A stretch of DNA of 64,000 bases from Himantopus leucocephalus (taxonomy: Eukaryota; Chordata; Aves; Charadriiformes; Recurvirostridae), in NCBI GenBank assembly GCA_003993805.1, contig RSEF01000002.1, forward strand, positions 99,094,629 through 99,158,628, given 5' to 3'. The notes beneath the pieces are model-generated. The model saw nothing but the letters and a program-made list of their open reading frames with translations, made no database searches and was not told where the DNA came from. The position numbers and the translations under genes were made by a program. Shown piece after piece: positions 1 to 20,286 of this stretch; the first letter of the stretch is position 1, and each line of letters starts with the position of its first letter.

Positions 1-5428
<5,428 letters not shown>

Positions 5429-8400
5429 TGACTTCAGGTTGCTACTTACTGACAGGCATGAACTGAATTATATTTGCTTTCCTGATGGCTGGGTGTGAGT
5501 TAAAACTTCCCTGAATACATCTTTTATAATTGGACCTGTTCTAAAGTTCATTAGGTGGTAATATGTGAATACATGCATATGTAAAATCAATAAGACATTA
5601 ATAGCACTGAAGCCGAATGCTATAGATATACTGCAAACCACAAAATTAAATAGTGAAAAGATGGGTCTATGAATGAGACAACTTTGTAAATAAAGAAGCC
5701 CGATCATCTGAATTCCTTTAGGTTCTCCAAAAAGGTGGGACTAGGTTATTCTAGATGTTTGCTTCTGAGTTGCAAATGTCCTTCAGGAACAGTTGCAGGA
5801 GATGAAAGATGAATTTGGATCCTGAATCAGAATAACCCTTTTGTCACAGAGGTCCATCTCCACAAAAAGATTTAGTTTCTAAAATGGACCTCAGGAACCA
5901 GAAATCCTGAACCATAATAGTTTCAAAAAAAAAAAAGAAAAAAAAAAAAACAACAAAACCCACCTGTAAAAGTGACTATTAATGATTAAAAGCTCCTAAG
6001 CCTCAAGGTTTTAAAAACATCTGATTTTGACAGCACTGACCAGCTGAACACCTCTCTTGAGCTGAGCCCCATCTGGATCCTAAACCTATATAAACATTAG
6101 TTTACACTGCCCGAAGGGCTCAATCTGTTCTGTGTATTTGTAGCACGCCTGTTTGTTAGGACACCCGTGAGAGACTGGGTCAGCTGCTTCCACTCGGCAT
6201 GGTTGGTGCTGCTGCCCTGGGGGAAGCCGGGGAGAGGGAGCTGCTGGTGCCCAGAGTGCTCCTCTTCCCTCTCCACAGCGAATGGCCGCTCTGCTGGGCT
6301 GCCGAGTCCTGCTGCTTTGCGTGCTGCTTTTCTTCAGGCTGAAAGATCTTTAAATACGCAATACAAAGTTCAACAGGAAGGGATGAGAGGGTTTTTTTTT
6401 TTAATTCTAAACAGTCAGAAGCTTTGTGGTTAGACTGGTCTGCTGGGGAGTGCCTTCAGGCAGAGAAGGCAGTACCACCAAGTCTCTTCAGTTCCCAGGT
6501 GAGAGCTATGATCCTGGAGCTACGGACCAAAAGGAAGCCTTCCCACCTTCCCATCTAAAAAAGAGGAGCGGGGGGAGCAACTTTAGGTGTAAAGAGCTAT
6601 TTTTTAGGAGAATGTCCAAGCAGGCTGTGAAACTAAGAGCTCGGACATACTTCACCCCCCGAAAAGGATCAGGAATTAGGAGAGATTCCACATCTTAGCA
6701 TTTCTCATTGGGCAGCTCTGAGTGTCTCTGGATTCACAGTAGCCTGCTGTGTGTAACATAGCATTGAAGGATTTTTGTTTTGAAGGCAAGACCACCAGAA
6801 GTTAGGAGCCATGACACTGACCAGCACTGGAGCCACAGTGAGGTATAACTGTCGGTTGATGCAGAACATCATGTTTTATGCAAAAGCACAGCACACCACC
6901 CCAAATTGTGCCAGTACATTGTATCTGGAGCTTCTTTGCACACCGATAAAGTAGTCCATCTCATAACAGGCTCCTTCAGGTTGTCAAAGCCCCTGTACTG
7001 TAACCCGGCCCATCTGCAAGTCTCCATGTGGAGCTGGGAGCTTCTGAAATTCCTACTTATATTGCTTTCTTTGATTCTTCCTAATCTGCTTAGTGCCAAT
7101 TTCTGATTTTGTCTCTTTTTTAAGTCAAATCTTCCAAAGAGACACAGCTAAACTGTCAAGCATAGCTTTAGTACCCAATTGCTGGCAAGGTATTTAACTT
7201 TATTGCATTACTTACATTCTATGTGGTGATGGTTTGTATGTGTTAGGTCATTTATTTATCTTCAGGGATAGCGTTCTTAACTTTTCATCCCTTTTCTAGT
7301 GTATTACTTTATTACTTGTTTGACATACTTGTCAATAAATTCCCGCTTCTCACTTGGGAGACGATTTTTCATTTTTTATATTTAATTTTACAAGATTTTT
7401 CTTAGGTAATTTGTTATAAGGATCAATGTTTTCCATACTTTTGTTACTTTCCAATCTTCTTGTATAGAAATTTTGAACAGTTTATTTTGTGTTCTCCCAG
7501 GTAGAATTTGCCAGTGTTCCTTATACAAGTGCTTAAGACATTTTTCTCTGTGGTCCTGTTTGAAATGTAAACCAGTAAATACGTTTGGTTCACTTAGAGT
7601 AGTGTAAATGAACAAATCAAATTAAAATTCCTTTAAAAATACTAAAGGGTTCAAACAAATGGTGGGGTTTTCATTTGAAAATTGGTAATTTGTTACTAAG
7701 AGGGAAAATAATATTATATATTTTAAAAATACATTCCGAGGTAATTTTCGTCGAAGTTTCTTTGAAGTTTGAGTCATGCTGGACAGTAATCAAACTGCAT
7801 TGGTTGTCACTAGTCCTTTGCCCTAGACTGGTTTGTTGGCATGGATGTTGGACTGTTTTCTACAGGATATGTGACTCTGTTTAAGTTTGTAAATGCTATT
7901 TGGCATTACTCGCTATACTTATTTCAGGCACACACAGAGTTTCATAACCACCAGTGAAATATACACTTTTTATTACTCCAGTGCCCTTTTTATCACACAA
8001 ATCGCTACATATGAAAAAGGAAGATACTCTTCTGAATCACTTAAATAATTGCTATGGTGAGTTATATGAGTACAACAGGATTGATGCATTTTATCTCATC
8101 ACCAAAGATTTTTCTGTATGCCACATATACTTTGCCTTCAGAACAAAAACCAGAACCTCTCATGCTACTGTATCATTTTATAAAGGTCTATCTAATATGA
8201 AATTCTGCAGTTTGTAATAATGAAATACTTATCTCTAATTTAGCATACTTTATACTAAAGTGCTAGTATTGCTAATTACAGTACAATGCAATATTTTAGG
8301 TGAAATGGCTTAATGATTTAGGCCAAAATTATTTACAGTGACCTCTTGTTGTCTCAAAATGACAATACAAAAAATTGGGTTAACCTAAAAAAGCACTTTT

Positions 8401-9939
8401 CTTTTTTGGCTTGAATATATAAAGCGATACTGTCCACTCTGATGACTTAAATGCACTGATGCAGTGAATAAATCACTCAGGGTAGGGCAGAGCACAGAAG
8501 GGCAGGAAAGGGCAGGGAAGGCAAAGCAAGGCAAGATAAAGGAAGCCATTTCCAAGATGCACAGGTTCCTTCCATATTAAAGTAAGCAAAAAGTCAGATT
8601 CATGATTCTTCAATTGCCTTTGAAGGGATGTGAGGAAATGCTTACTAACTGCAGGAAGGCTTCTCAGTTTTTGGATTCAGATTCCTCAGGACTGGTGACC
8701 AGAGAATAACAGGAAGGCGACCATCGTAAATATTGCCTTTGTCATTGTATTGGTCTTCTTAGTGATCCTGGCCAATTCCCACCATACATACGGGACTCAT
8801 TTTTTTTCCCATTTCAGGTTCATCTCCTAAAAGGCTACATACAAGTTCAAGGTCTGTCTGTGTGTACATGGTGGCCATCAGTTGCAGTATGTCTAGCTTT
8901 TGATTTCTGATGATGTAGACATGGTTGAAAAGTACCTTTATTTCATATATTCCAAAGGATTATAGAAATCACACCACCTTAAACCTGCCAGTGGGGCATT
9001 ATTAGTGAGTGCACTAACATCTTTCTGAGGGGTATGAATTATTTTTTTGATCTCAGCCAGAACAATAGCACATTAAGGATGGATTGGACTCCTTTAGGTT
9101 GCTTTGCTTATTAACCACACACACTAGAATTGCTACAGTTCGATTCCCCTCTTCCTGATAATGCATTTAATTAACATTAGACTCAAGGTGTACTTACGTT
9201 GGAAGTTTCATTGTGTTGCTGAGGTATTATTACAGTTATGTATTATTCAGCTACTGAGAAACAGGCTTTCAAGGCCAAGGTATATTTTCAGTTTGGCTGT
9301 TGCTCTGCGTATCAAATCCTACTTTTACCCTGTAAGTGTTAATTGAGGTCTTTTAAGCTGTAACTAATATTACTAATTATTTCTGATACACAGGTTTTAA
9401 TGTATGGTCCTCAGCTAACCTTGATAAGGATGAAAACATCAGTATTTCATGGTGGAGATAGGAAAAACTGATGCATACACATCATGGGACTTGGTAAACG
9501 TCTCTAAGAATAACAAATTTAATTCCTTCTAATGATTCATATTCCAGCCTTCTGTTTTGGTCACTATAGTTGACATACTGCACAACACAACTCTGTAATT
9601 GATTTATGAAGCCAAATAAAGTATTTGTTCAACTAAAATATATCTTTGGGATAATGTTCAATCTTAATTTCAAGTCTGAAAGAATCCATCTTCTTCCTGA
9701 GGCACTCTAATCACTGAGTTGAATTTGCCTCGCTCTGACTTCCAAACCTTGAACCTTGGTGTGTCTTGCATATATGTTATCCCTCTTTCTCTGAAATGAC
9801 CTGATGCCTTTATTTCTAGGCAAACTACCCTGAGTTTGGCAAAATTTCTGTGACTTTTCTAAAATTCTTACTGCTTTATGAAAATGACATCTATTAATTG
9901 TTTACCGTTCTCCACCTTTGCTTCCTTGGCATCATTTTC

Positions 9940-11000
9940 AGCCATGAAGTTATAGCCTCCTTCAAGTCAATGTACAAATGTGGGACAGCATTAGGTTAGG
10001 ATTTTTTGGTAACCTATTCTTTGTTTCAGTAGCTTCTCGTTAATAGTTACATGTTAAGATCTATCCCCTAGATTTCAATCAGTTTAAATTTGTTGTATTG
10101 GTTTTGTAGCATACTGTTTTTAAATAACAATAACGTGCAGTATTAAGACAAACACTACGGAGAAATTCAAGTAAGCTGCATAAACGTGATTATCTTTATT
10201 AAGGCTTGCGATCTCATTGAAAAAAATAATAGCATGTTGAATTATATCGCTACCTTTTTTTTTGTCATTTATTGCCTGAGTTCATGTATCAGCCATTTCA
10301 TTAATTTGTTTAGGATAGAAATTACTGTAATAGCTCTGTAATCACTGAAGATGTTCCACTTTCTCTTTTCCCATATGACCTCTTTATATCTTACGCAGAT
10401 CTTTGCCAGAATTCCAATAAATATCAGCAATTAAGTCCAGCAGTCCAGACAACTTCTAAATCAATTCCTAAAACTCCTGCATGCAAGTTACCGGATCTCT
10501 CTGATTACAACAGCTTGTCTTGACAGGGTTTTCAAGAGCTCTCTTACCCCTGGAATAAGCTGCATTTCACTGTTTTGGCAAGACGCAAATGCGTTGTTCC
10601 ATCTCTATATAAATATAGGACAAAAATATTCATTAAGCTTATCATTACTATTGAATTTGTCATCTTCCAAGGAATGAATCATTATTAGGATTCCTTTTTC
10701 TCCGCATACATATTTAGAAATCCTTATGAATTCTGTTAATGCTGCGCTAGCCATTCATTTCCTACTATATGTTTAACTTCCCTTTCTACTATCTGTATTT
10801 TAGAACTTTAATTCATAATCATTATTATGAATTTCCTCTTTTTAACCTCTGTTACATTCTGTCTAGTCTTCATCCAATTTTATTGCTTGTTTGTTTTAAC
10901 AATTTTTATGGCAAGGAAAGCTTCTTTAAATTTATGAAGTTTAGGGCAGATCGTTTACAGCACATACCCAAACATCTTTCAGTTGCTGTTTGTGAATATT
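9940..11000 (-). repeat. Possible ancient LINE (CR1/L3-like) fossil, antisense
   Basis: On the + strand this AT-rich, pyrimidine-biased block has the wording typical of degraded antisense LINE coding sequence. Examples are the stretches around 10300-10420 and 10600-10760, which resemble antisense segments of old amniote CR1/L3-type elements as I remember them. No open frame or end structure survives and boundaries are vague. It could equally be ordinary intron sequence. A RepeatMasker run with an amniote or archosaur library would decide. Confidence 0.3.
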
Positions 11001-11594
11001 CCTGATGCTTCCCCTGCTCCCTTCTCCAGTAGCTTCCTTCGCTTTGATGGCTAATCCATAAACATTACTTTTCCAATGTTTTCATGCACTTGGAAGTAGA
11101 TTTGCAAAAAAGAAGTACCACAGTGTAGGGTTTGGGCTGCAGTCAGTGCCCAGCGGCGCAGTCTTCAGTCAGCACTTGGTGCTCTTGCCTTGGTAGGCAG
11201 CAGAGGAGAGCAGCTTGGCCGGGGTGGATGGACCTCATTAGCCTGAAATGCCTCTTCTCTGGACTGCGGCAGAGGCTGGTTGTGTGACAGGCACCAGTTC
11301 ACAAATACCCAGCCAGAGTCCAGGCAGCCGTTAGCGTGCACAGAAGCAGAAGCTTGGGGTCTAACGGTGTTCAGGCACCTACTGAGGGGTACTGAGGGAC
11401 AGCCTGACCATCCTTGCTGGATGCTGGATATAGCTTCTCACTACCACTTCAGGTGCTTGTGCCCTCCCTGTACACCTGGCCCAGGACCTAGTATGAACAG
11501 TACGGCTGTGGTGTGTAACCTGCTCTCCTCATTTTTACCTATTTACTATATTTGCTTAATAGAGACTAGATAGAAAGACAATTTTTTTCGCTCT

Positions 11595-11815
11595 GAGGAA
11601 AGCAAAGCAGTGGAGCAGGCTGCTCGGAGGGGCTGATCAGCCTTCATCTGTGGAAGTTTTCAAGACCATACTCAATAAAACGGTGAGCAGCCTGGCCTGA
11701 CCTTGCAGCTCAGCCTGCTTTTTGAGCAGCAGGTTGCACTAGGTGATTTCTTCAAGTCCCTCCCAACTATTTTACGATACTATAAAAAATAGTATCATAT
11801 TTTATGATACTATAG
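11595..11815 (+). repeat. CR1 LINE 3'-end fragment
   Basis: The stretch reads like the CR1 3' untranslated end: a TGGAGCAGGCTGCTCGGAGG-type segment, then GAAGTTTTCAAGACC, then a GAGCAGCAGGTTGCACTAGGTGA segment and CCCTCCCAACTATTTTACGATAC. The last motif is the usual lead-in to the short 8-bp tail repeats of CR1. The tail has decayed into an imperfect ATGATACTAT repeat at about 11770-11812 that contains the inverted pair AGTATCAT / ATGATACT. Only about 220 bp survive, as expected from 5'-truncated CR1 insertion. Sense matches the host gene. Confidence 0.8.
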
Positions 11816-14800
11816 AAACTAATCTTTATCGAATTAATAAATTTTCTGTGCAGAAAAATTGAACAGTCTCCAGATTATGTTAAATGCCTAATTGTTTTCT
11901 GAAAATACCTTTGATTTTTAACACATTTACTTGCATTCTTTCCTAATTCCCTTGATGATCAAAAAGACTACTCAGAAGAAGGGACTGCCATCTTCTCAGT
12001 TACTTTACATGATTCCAACTCATATTTATAGTGGGTTTAGCACCAACCCATCTTTCCCATCTTATAATCATTAGAGAGGAAGAGAGTTAAGCTTTGTGGT
12101 GGGGGAAGGTAGTTTATAGTGGTACGAGATATTTGTTATATCTTTAATAAAAGATTGACAGTGGTTTAGCATCAAAAACATACGTTACCATATGGTTTTG
12201 TAGGATAAATTTTTCCCTACTATGACCATAAGGAAACTTCAAATATATTCTTGAAATCTTGCAGATATTGCAGTGTTCCCTTACATGTCTCTTGGCATCA
12301 GTTTTCATATCACAGAAATAGATTTAAATTGTAGCACGCACTTGTTTTTATAAGAGATGCTTGATCGTTTTACAGTGCCATCATTGTCTGTGGTAGTCTT
12401 ATGCCAGAGACAATATAAAGCTATTCCAAATGGATATACGCTAACAGCCAACTGCGTATTTGTTTCAGCTTAGTTACTATAATGTTTCATGACTAAGCAG
12501 AAGTTATGTGGAAGAAAGTCAAATATAGTCTGTATGGAAAGAAGGGAAAAGATTTTAATAACCTGTTGATTTGGAAGGCTTGAGCATAAAGTAGGAAATT
12601 TTATCTGGGTGCACGCTACCGTTCACAGCTTTGTGCAGCTGCTTTTCTGTCTTGTGCCGGGCAGGACCATACTAAGTGCCCTGCAGCATAAAGGACTTTG
12701 CCAAGACCTTTACAAAGAAAACCCTTCTGCTGAATAGCTGAATATCATATCCTGCCACTGTAAAATATTTAGCTATTATCCTAATGCTCAATAGAAATAT
12801 TAAGCTTCCTTTTAGTACCGTCTATCCAGAGCAGCTGTGTGAAAATGAACTAAATACCCACCTGATTCATACCTGATCAGGGCAGTTAGTGATAGTTTAA
12901 CATCACATTGTACTGATTGTGAAGGTAGGAGACCTACAAGGGTATATTTTGTCTTTCAGTTTGCTAACCTTACTTGGTGTGTTAGTGATTAAAAAAAAAT
13001 CACTTTTCTATACATCTTCCTGAAAACTGCTCAGTATGTTTTACTGCCCAATTCCCCAGTAAAAACATGAAAATCAAAATGCTTAGGGTTTTTTTTTTTC
13101 AGTTCTGAAAATTCTCATGGAAAAAAATCTGCAGCCATTGCACCGAAATAAAAATGTGCCTATGTCTGTGATGATCTGGATTTAATGAATGAACGTGAGT
13201 AGGGAAACCCACAACTCCAGCTTCACACTTACTTCAGACTGAGAGGTGTTTACAGGCCAGAGTCCACGACTGCCTTTGTTTTATAGTAATCTAGCTAGAA
13301 AAAAATAACCCAAAACAACTCAAAACCAAAACATAAAAAAAATCCCCGGATGTAAGATCTTTGAAATAAAGGTTTACTTTTGTTCTTTCATGCAGCACAG
13401 CAGGGCTATGAGACACAAGTGAGCTCAGTAAGTGCTACCACAGTACGGTAATGAGCTGCAAAGCTGCAGCTTGGTCCAATACATAATCTTTCCAAAATCA
13501 TACCCTCCAGTTACTGGCAAGCATGACTTCTGACAAGATTGGGGACTTTTTCTTTGGTATTTCTCTTCTGTTGTCTGATATCTTCAGTATAATTCTCTCT
13601 CTTTATCTTTATTTCCTAATACTGCTCGTAACCTGTGTTCAAAGTATAAGCAGACATGACTTTGAAATGAAACTTATAGACAAAATGGTTTAAGGGCAGT
13701 ACAGGGCAAGAGGGAATACAGGAGGATAAATAATTTCCTGCTTGTCATCTGCCAGTCTATGCAGTTCAATAGCAAATTAGACGCTTGATTGTATTAATAT
13801 ATGTTGTGGATCAGTAAGCAATCGTTACTGTATTTAGCAGTAATTCTGGTGAACAAGATTTGAAATGAACTAGCTAGTAGAGTTTTGAAAAACAGGGTTA
13901 AATGTTTTCCAATACTTCAGCTACAAACACTTTTATTATATTCCCAGCTATCACAATTTAGTCAGTACAAGGTTTTTAAAAATTAAAGTTTGCCTGTTTA
14001 ACTCAAACACAAATACTATAGTCTCCATAATCCTGTTATCCCTCTAAGACTTTAATACAGATTTCTCTTAGTGACCAGAATTCTATCTTTAGTTACAGTG
14101 GTATAATCCTGTTGCCTTCAGGTATTGTTTTCCCCAAATTTATACAATGCTTGTCCCACAGCCTGTTTAGGTGCACTGACAACACAGCCTAAACCCACCA
14201 TATCAACTGCTACAAAGGTAATACTCTAAATCGTGGTAATGTCAAATGGAAGCTGCCTACCCTCAAACAAAAGATGAAACAAACCAATCTTGCCTGTACA
14301 GCTCATACGTTCAGAGAAAACCCAAACCAACATGTTATGACACTTTCTACAACAACAAAATGTGTATTTAGTAGAGCAAAATGGGAAAGGCTTTAAGTTA
14401 ACAACTAATGATGTAGGAAGCCTTCCTTAGTTGCATTCTCAATGTGTCTTTGGTTGAGATCCCCAAAGGGCCTTAAATTAGGCTATTAGACTTGACAGTA
14501 GACTATTGTGCTCCTTAACTTTTAGATAACTGCTTTCTATAGGAGAATGCATAGCCCTGAGTTATTCAAGCTCCTTATGTGATGCACAGGATCCATCAGG
14601 AGCCTCAAGATGGGAATTGTAACTGCCAGCAAGGAGATGCCTAAACAACCTGGTATAAAACAGTGGGGAAAGATGTGTCCTACCCCTCTCCAACTCTAGC
14701 ACATTAGCACTGCTCAGAGCTGCCTGCCTCCATCCCTCTTTAATCAAATTTCTCAGCAGAGATCAGAACTAACATCCCACGCAAGTGCCCAAGTAATTAA

Positions 14801-16951
14801 GACAGTCGGTCTCTCATTACAAACAATCTGACAGCTCTGAAAGAAGTTTGAGAGCTCCTTCTGAAGACAGCCTCTAGTCAGGGACTAGGGAGCACATGTC
14901 AGGCAAAATTTGAAATTGTGCCATGTTGCCCAAACATGCTATGCCATGGTCATCACCAGCATCATTCTCTTGAATGAAGATGGCTGACGCCGTATTTTGT
15001 GGGGGGCCCACGCTGGTAGACATGCTCTGAGAAGCTTTTACCAGCTTGAGCCCTCCAGGAGCAACAGGAGGAGAGACAGCTGCATTGCAAATCCCAGCAG
15101 GCCTTAAATATCAAATAGTCCTTAAATTGCACAGCAGTCTCAAAATTTAGGTGTCCCCAATCATAATAAGAAGCATGATTTACCTAGTTGGGGAAGATTA
15201 ATGTTTAAAGTTTAGGTACCAGGAGTAGAGAGCAGCTGAACTGGGGTACTGAGAGTCCGTGTTTTAACTGGAGCTCATATGTTTCATATTCAAAACTTGT
15301 CAAGAAACCACAGAAATCTGGACCTTTCACTAACATCTGCATCCTATTCCTCAACCAAGCCATTTTAGGGATTTTCAGGATTTTTGCAGTCATAACAGTG
15401 AATCTTTCATTTGCGCAGATTGGCTGAGCCTCAGGAAGGGGGTACGTGCGAAGGGCAGATGGAGGGAAAGCAAAGTGTCATGTTCCCTCAGGAAGGCTCT
15501 GTCTCAGAGGAGAAATCTCATCAACCCCACAGAGCCCTGCAGGCACCTGTAGCTGGCAAACAAGGAGCTCCTCTGCGATCACCACTGTCCTGGCAGCAGG
15601 CTGCAGAAAACTCTCAGCTTTTATCCATGTCTGAGTCTCAAAGATGAGTTTTGACTTTTAGAAAAGGAGAGCTTTCTTCCTGAGGCAAGCATTTTACCCA
15701 AAATGCCAATAAAAATTAAAAACAATACTCCCAAATTTATAGTGCATCATTCTGAGGAAACCCACTTGCTGCAAGAGCCTCTCCCTTTCTTTAGTTATCA
15801 TATAAATATCTTCCTTTCATCTGGAAGATACTTAACCATTTTCCATGCTGTTCTCAATTATAAATGAGAATGGGCCAAACCATAACCCCCACAACACTGT
15901 TCAAATGATTTTTTTCCATTATAATTGATATTTTAGATTGCTTTATAACTGCCTCAGCTATAAATTCATGCCCATTATTTGTAATAAGTGCTGGCCTCAT
16001 TTAAGTATGTTGGCTGTATTCCCAGAATAATGCTTTTGGAAGGGAGCATGTTCATACTGGGAGAAGTGGGGGAGAGTGAGGGTTGACCTACAACCCTAAA
16101 AATCTCATTAATAATTAATTGTAGCGGGAGAAAAAAATCTTCTCCATAGTTAATCAGGGTCTCATACCTTTAAAAACATGATAGAGACACATACACAAGG
16201 ATTCCTTCTACTCCTCAAAACATCTCAGCCCAGGCCAGCCTGTTTGTCAGTTCAGGGTCTGCCAAAGCGTAAATTTGCAGCACAGCTGAGCTGTGCAGCA
16301 GCAAGAGTGCAGGGAATGCAGAGCAGGCAACCACTGAGATGGTAGAGTGTCTGGGAGGAATACATTTGTATCCTGAAAAAAGATATCACTCGTGTATATC
16401 CCTAGTGCAGCCAGGTCAATATACTGGGTGATTTGCTTCTGCAGAGCTTGTAAAGGAGTCTGTATGTTCCCTGCTCCATCTGCATACAGTGCCAGACCCA
16501 ACAGCAGAGAAGCACTGCCTGCATCCTTCCATGTTGGAAGTATCGTCTAGAGGATGAGCTGTTTCTCTGGCACAAAGCTACCCAGCTTGATATCCACCTC
16601 AGTGGCCCCACCTGAATGGCCCTGAGACCCCACTCTGCTCCAGGTAGCTGTCTACATATACCTTGACCCCTCAGGAGCAGCCCCCTCCCACGCTCCACCT
16701 GCAGGAGCCACTACTTTTCTTCCTGCACTTCTTCAGCTGCTGGGAAGGGCAGGGGAAGAGGCAAGGGACTGGGGTGGGGTAAAGAGTAAAGGAGGAAGAA
16801 GAGGAAAGGCAGGAGAGAGAAGCAGTATTACAGAGAACAGCAAGAGTATAGTCACCACCAGAGGCCCTTTTTCGGCATCCTGATGGTCCTCTTAGCATCC
16901 ACGGCATCCTGTTGACTCACAATCCTCTGATCACAACAATGGTGGGGGTCC

Positions 16952-17051
16952 NNNNNNNNNNNNNNNNNNNNNNNNNNNNNNNNNNNNNNNNNNNNNNNNN
17001 NNNNNNNNNNNNNNNNNNNNNNNNNNNNNNNNNNNNNNNNNNNNNNNNNNN
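16952..17051. other. Assembly gap (100 N)
   Basis: This is a run of exactly 100 N inside the 13.5-kb intron, so the size is likely a placeholder. Flanking sequence on both sides is non-coding. Confidence 0.99.
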
Positions 17052-18785
17052 TTCCTATTGCTAATTTTGCTTGTGGTAAGCAAATTTTGAGACACCTTAT
17101 CGGTCTCTTACAGTGAGCAAGAGGCTTGCCTGGACTAGGCAGCACCTCCAGCCTGCCACACTCCATGGGCTGAGAGCAGATGCCTAATCCGCCAAAGCCT
17201 TCCAGTCGAGTCTGCTCAAGAACGTGTGGCAGGGTAACACATGTGCTGTAGGCAAGAGAATGAAATAAGGCAGCAGAGAAGCTCAGCGATGGGAGGGCAG
17301 GGCTGGCAGTTCGGCAGTAAGTCCTGGACTGAAGTGCCTGGGTGAGTAGGTGGGTGGCTGCAGCCTGCTAGTTCCTGCGGGACCGCAAAGCAGCTGAGTC
17401 ACAAATGGGTGGGTTTGTCACCATTGTTAGTTGAGGTAAAAACTAAGCAAATGATCCAGGAAATTTGCAGTTATTAATGTCCAGTTGTTACTACGGTTGA
17501 AAGCACGTAAGGGCAAAACTGAGTTTGTACAGCAAATATAAATCTGGCAGTCCACAACTCTCTTGTGCTTGACTGGCAACCAAATAATGTTCTTCTAGTC
17601 CAGGTTATTTGCCTTTGAAATTTTTAATGTTTTTCCCCCACAGGAAAAAAGCAGAAAGTAAATTTTTACTAGGCAACTGCAATTAATCCCCAAATGACAT
17701 CATTATAAATCTCTAATTTTGTGGATTACCACATGGGTTGGGGTTGTATAAAAGACAACATTATCTCCATGACACGGCAGTGGACAAATATGATGGTCTG
17801 GGAGGAAGGGTACCAAGGTGAATGGGAGGACACATTTTTCTTTCTCCTCCTTTTCTGTCCCTGCAGCATGATCAGAAAAAGCTAGAAAATACAGAAACCA
17901 TGTCTTGGGTCTTAGTGATGGTTCCTCTCTCTGTCCGTCCCTTCCCTCCAATACTGCCTGCTGTCTACCATTCTTCCCAGGGCACCATATACTCTTACCG
18001 GGCTTTGCCTAGACCGTAGGCTGGGTTGCCTGTTTACAAGGTCTTGAGTTCATTTATGATTTTACTGCCTTGCTAGAATTTCTCTGAGGAATGCAAGAGA
18101 AAGAAAATACTCATCTGCAGCAGTTCACGTTGTAGAAAAATCAAATTAAATTTCAAGGGATGAAGATGGCTTCCTTACACTAAAGACTTTACCCTGCTGA
18201 ATTGCAAAAGCATATTGCAAATAACAAAGGGGCTAAAACTTGAAAATACACCAAAGATAAAAGCAAACAAAAATTGCCACAAGAATGTTTTATGCCAGAA
18301 ATCATTAGACAACTGCAATTGAAAGGCCATTACCAACTCCCACTATAATAAAAGACATTATAATTGCAGTCTGAACAACTAGGGTGACACTTTCTACATT
18401 GTGTATTTGTCTCCCATGGGACACATCTTGGCACTGCTGTTTATTAATGTAGGTGATAATCATACAATGAATGACTGGATTGATAAGAGTATATTGAGAA
18501 CAGCTGCTAAAAATAGCTAAAAGAACAATGCAGATATCTTTCCGGGAATTCTTGAAAACAAACAGAAAGGGCTATCTTTAAAAATTACTAAAAGTATAAA
18601 ATAAAGATAGCCGTAGCATTTAGAGGAATTTTTTCCCATCACAACTAAGTCCAAATTTCACATTTTTCTTGTAAGAACAGGAATCTGTCCTAGGGAGCAA
18701 AACAAATCACATAGGTAATTAAATATTGGGTAAAAGGTAGGTGTGTATCTCTGTATTGTAATATCACCTATATTTATCAAGTTAG

Positions 18786-19118
<333 letters not shown>

Positions 19119-20207
19119 TAGCATGCATCTAGATGGTTTTTTCCTTCTGTTTTGTAATTGTGATTTAATATGTAAAAGTTCATTGCCTTTTCAAGTACAG
19201 GGGATGTGTGTGAATTCTAACCAAGCCCATCTTTAATCTCTTGTCTCTGGTTCCTGAGAAGACCAAATCTTCATGAGATTTTGAAGAAAGTGGAATATGC
19301 AAAGTTACAGGAGTGTGAATACATGTGTTTCTAATGCCTACATCTTTACTGAATCTGTGACTGAGGAAACAAAGGTTGTTTTCTGTAATTTCAGTGGAAT
19401 AGTCTCCATTTCCAACTTTTAGGAACTTTTTGGAAAGGGTAGTAAGTGGGGATTCAGGGGGGACAGGTCCAGTTGTCTACTCTGCCACGTTTCTTATGTA
19501 CCCTAAGCAAGATAATCAGGATCTCTGCTTCTATACCTACAAAACTGTAAGACCTTTTTAGTTCACTGGCACACTGCAAGGTCAACAGTGTTGAAACCTC
19601 TAAGGTAATAAAGTATGGTGGTCCAATAGGCTTTATCAGTACTTCAGAGGAAAACTGCATGTATGCTACAAAGGCTGACACTGAAGATATGTTTATTAAC
19701 AGGACTATTAATGGACTAAGTGATGCACAGACTGGGAGGCATATGCTTTCATTTCTTTTTGCTCTTTTGGGCTCTGGGATGTGTTTATTGTGCATTGTTG
19801 GAAGAACTGAGAAGACACTTACCCACAGAGGGCTGGAACTTGATCATTTCACTTGCAGAGTTAAGCTTTAGATGTGAATATGACAGATACTAAATGAAAG
19901 GAAAACTGGTTTCTACCTAACCTTACTCTAGCAAAGCCTCGAGTTCTGGAGAATGTGTTTGATATTTTGAAGTAAAATGCATAATTGTGTTCATTTTAAG
20001 TGACTCACATATCACCCCAAATCAGATGCGTATGCAGTTGGATGTCTGAAATATTTGCAAGGCAAGAGTGAAGATGCAGGTCCTTTCACCTCTGGAAGCT
20101 GTTTTTAGGTTTTTCAAATGAGTTGTGATAAAAGGTTTGTGACTCTACTGATCCATGTTCAATACTTGTATTAAGCAAATTATAGTGAGTAGGTTCTGGT
20201 GGTAAGT

Positions 20208-20286
20208 GGCATTCCTGGTGATGGTTCTAACAGGGGGACCAAGAACNGGCATTCCTGGTGATGGTTCTAACAGGGGGACCAAGAAC
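20208..20286. repeat. 39-bp direct repeat around a single N (probable assembly duplication)
   Basis: The block 20208-20246 is repeated without a mismatch at 20248-20286, separated only by one N at 20247. This is the signature of two contig ends that overlap but were placed side by side with a one-base gap. Confidence 0.85.

Noticed and set aside
8485..8545. Purine-rich GGCAGG/GGCAAA stretch as a minisatellite
   Set aside because: Units are irregular and few, so it is noted only as a compositional patch in the intron.
11770..11812. Inverted repeat AGTATCAT/ATGATACT as a regulatory palindrome or hairpin
   Set aside because: It is explained as the decayed short tandem tail of the CR1 fragment.
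16247..17166. Overlapping minus-strand open frames around the 100-N gap
   Set aside because: This is a GC-richer intron stretch with frames open on both strands. The composition reflects CTG/CAG and GGA/TCC bias, one frame runs through N, and there is no recognisable domain.
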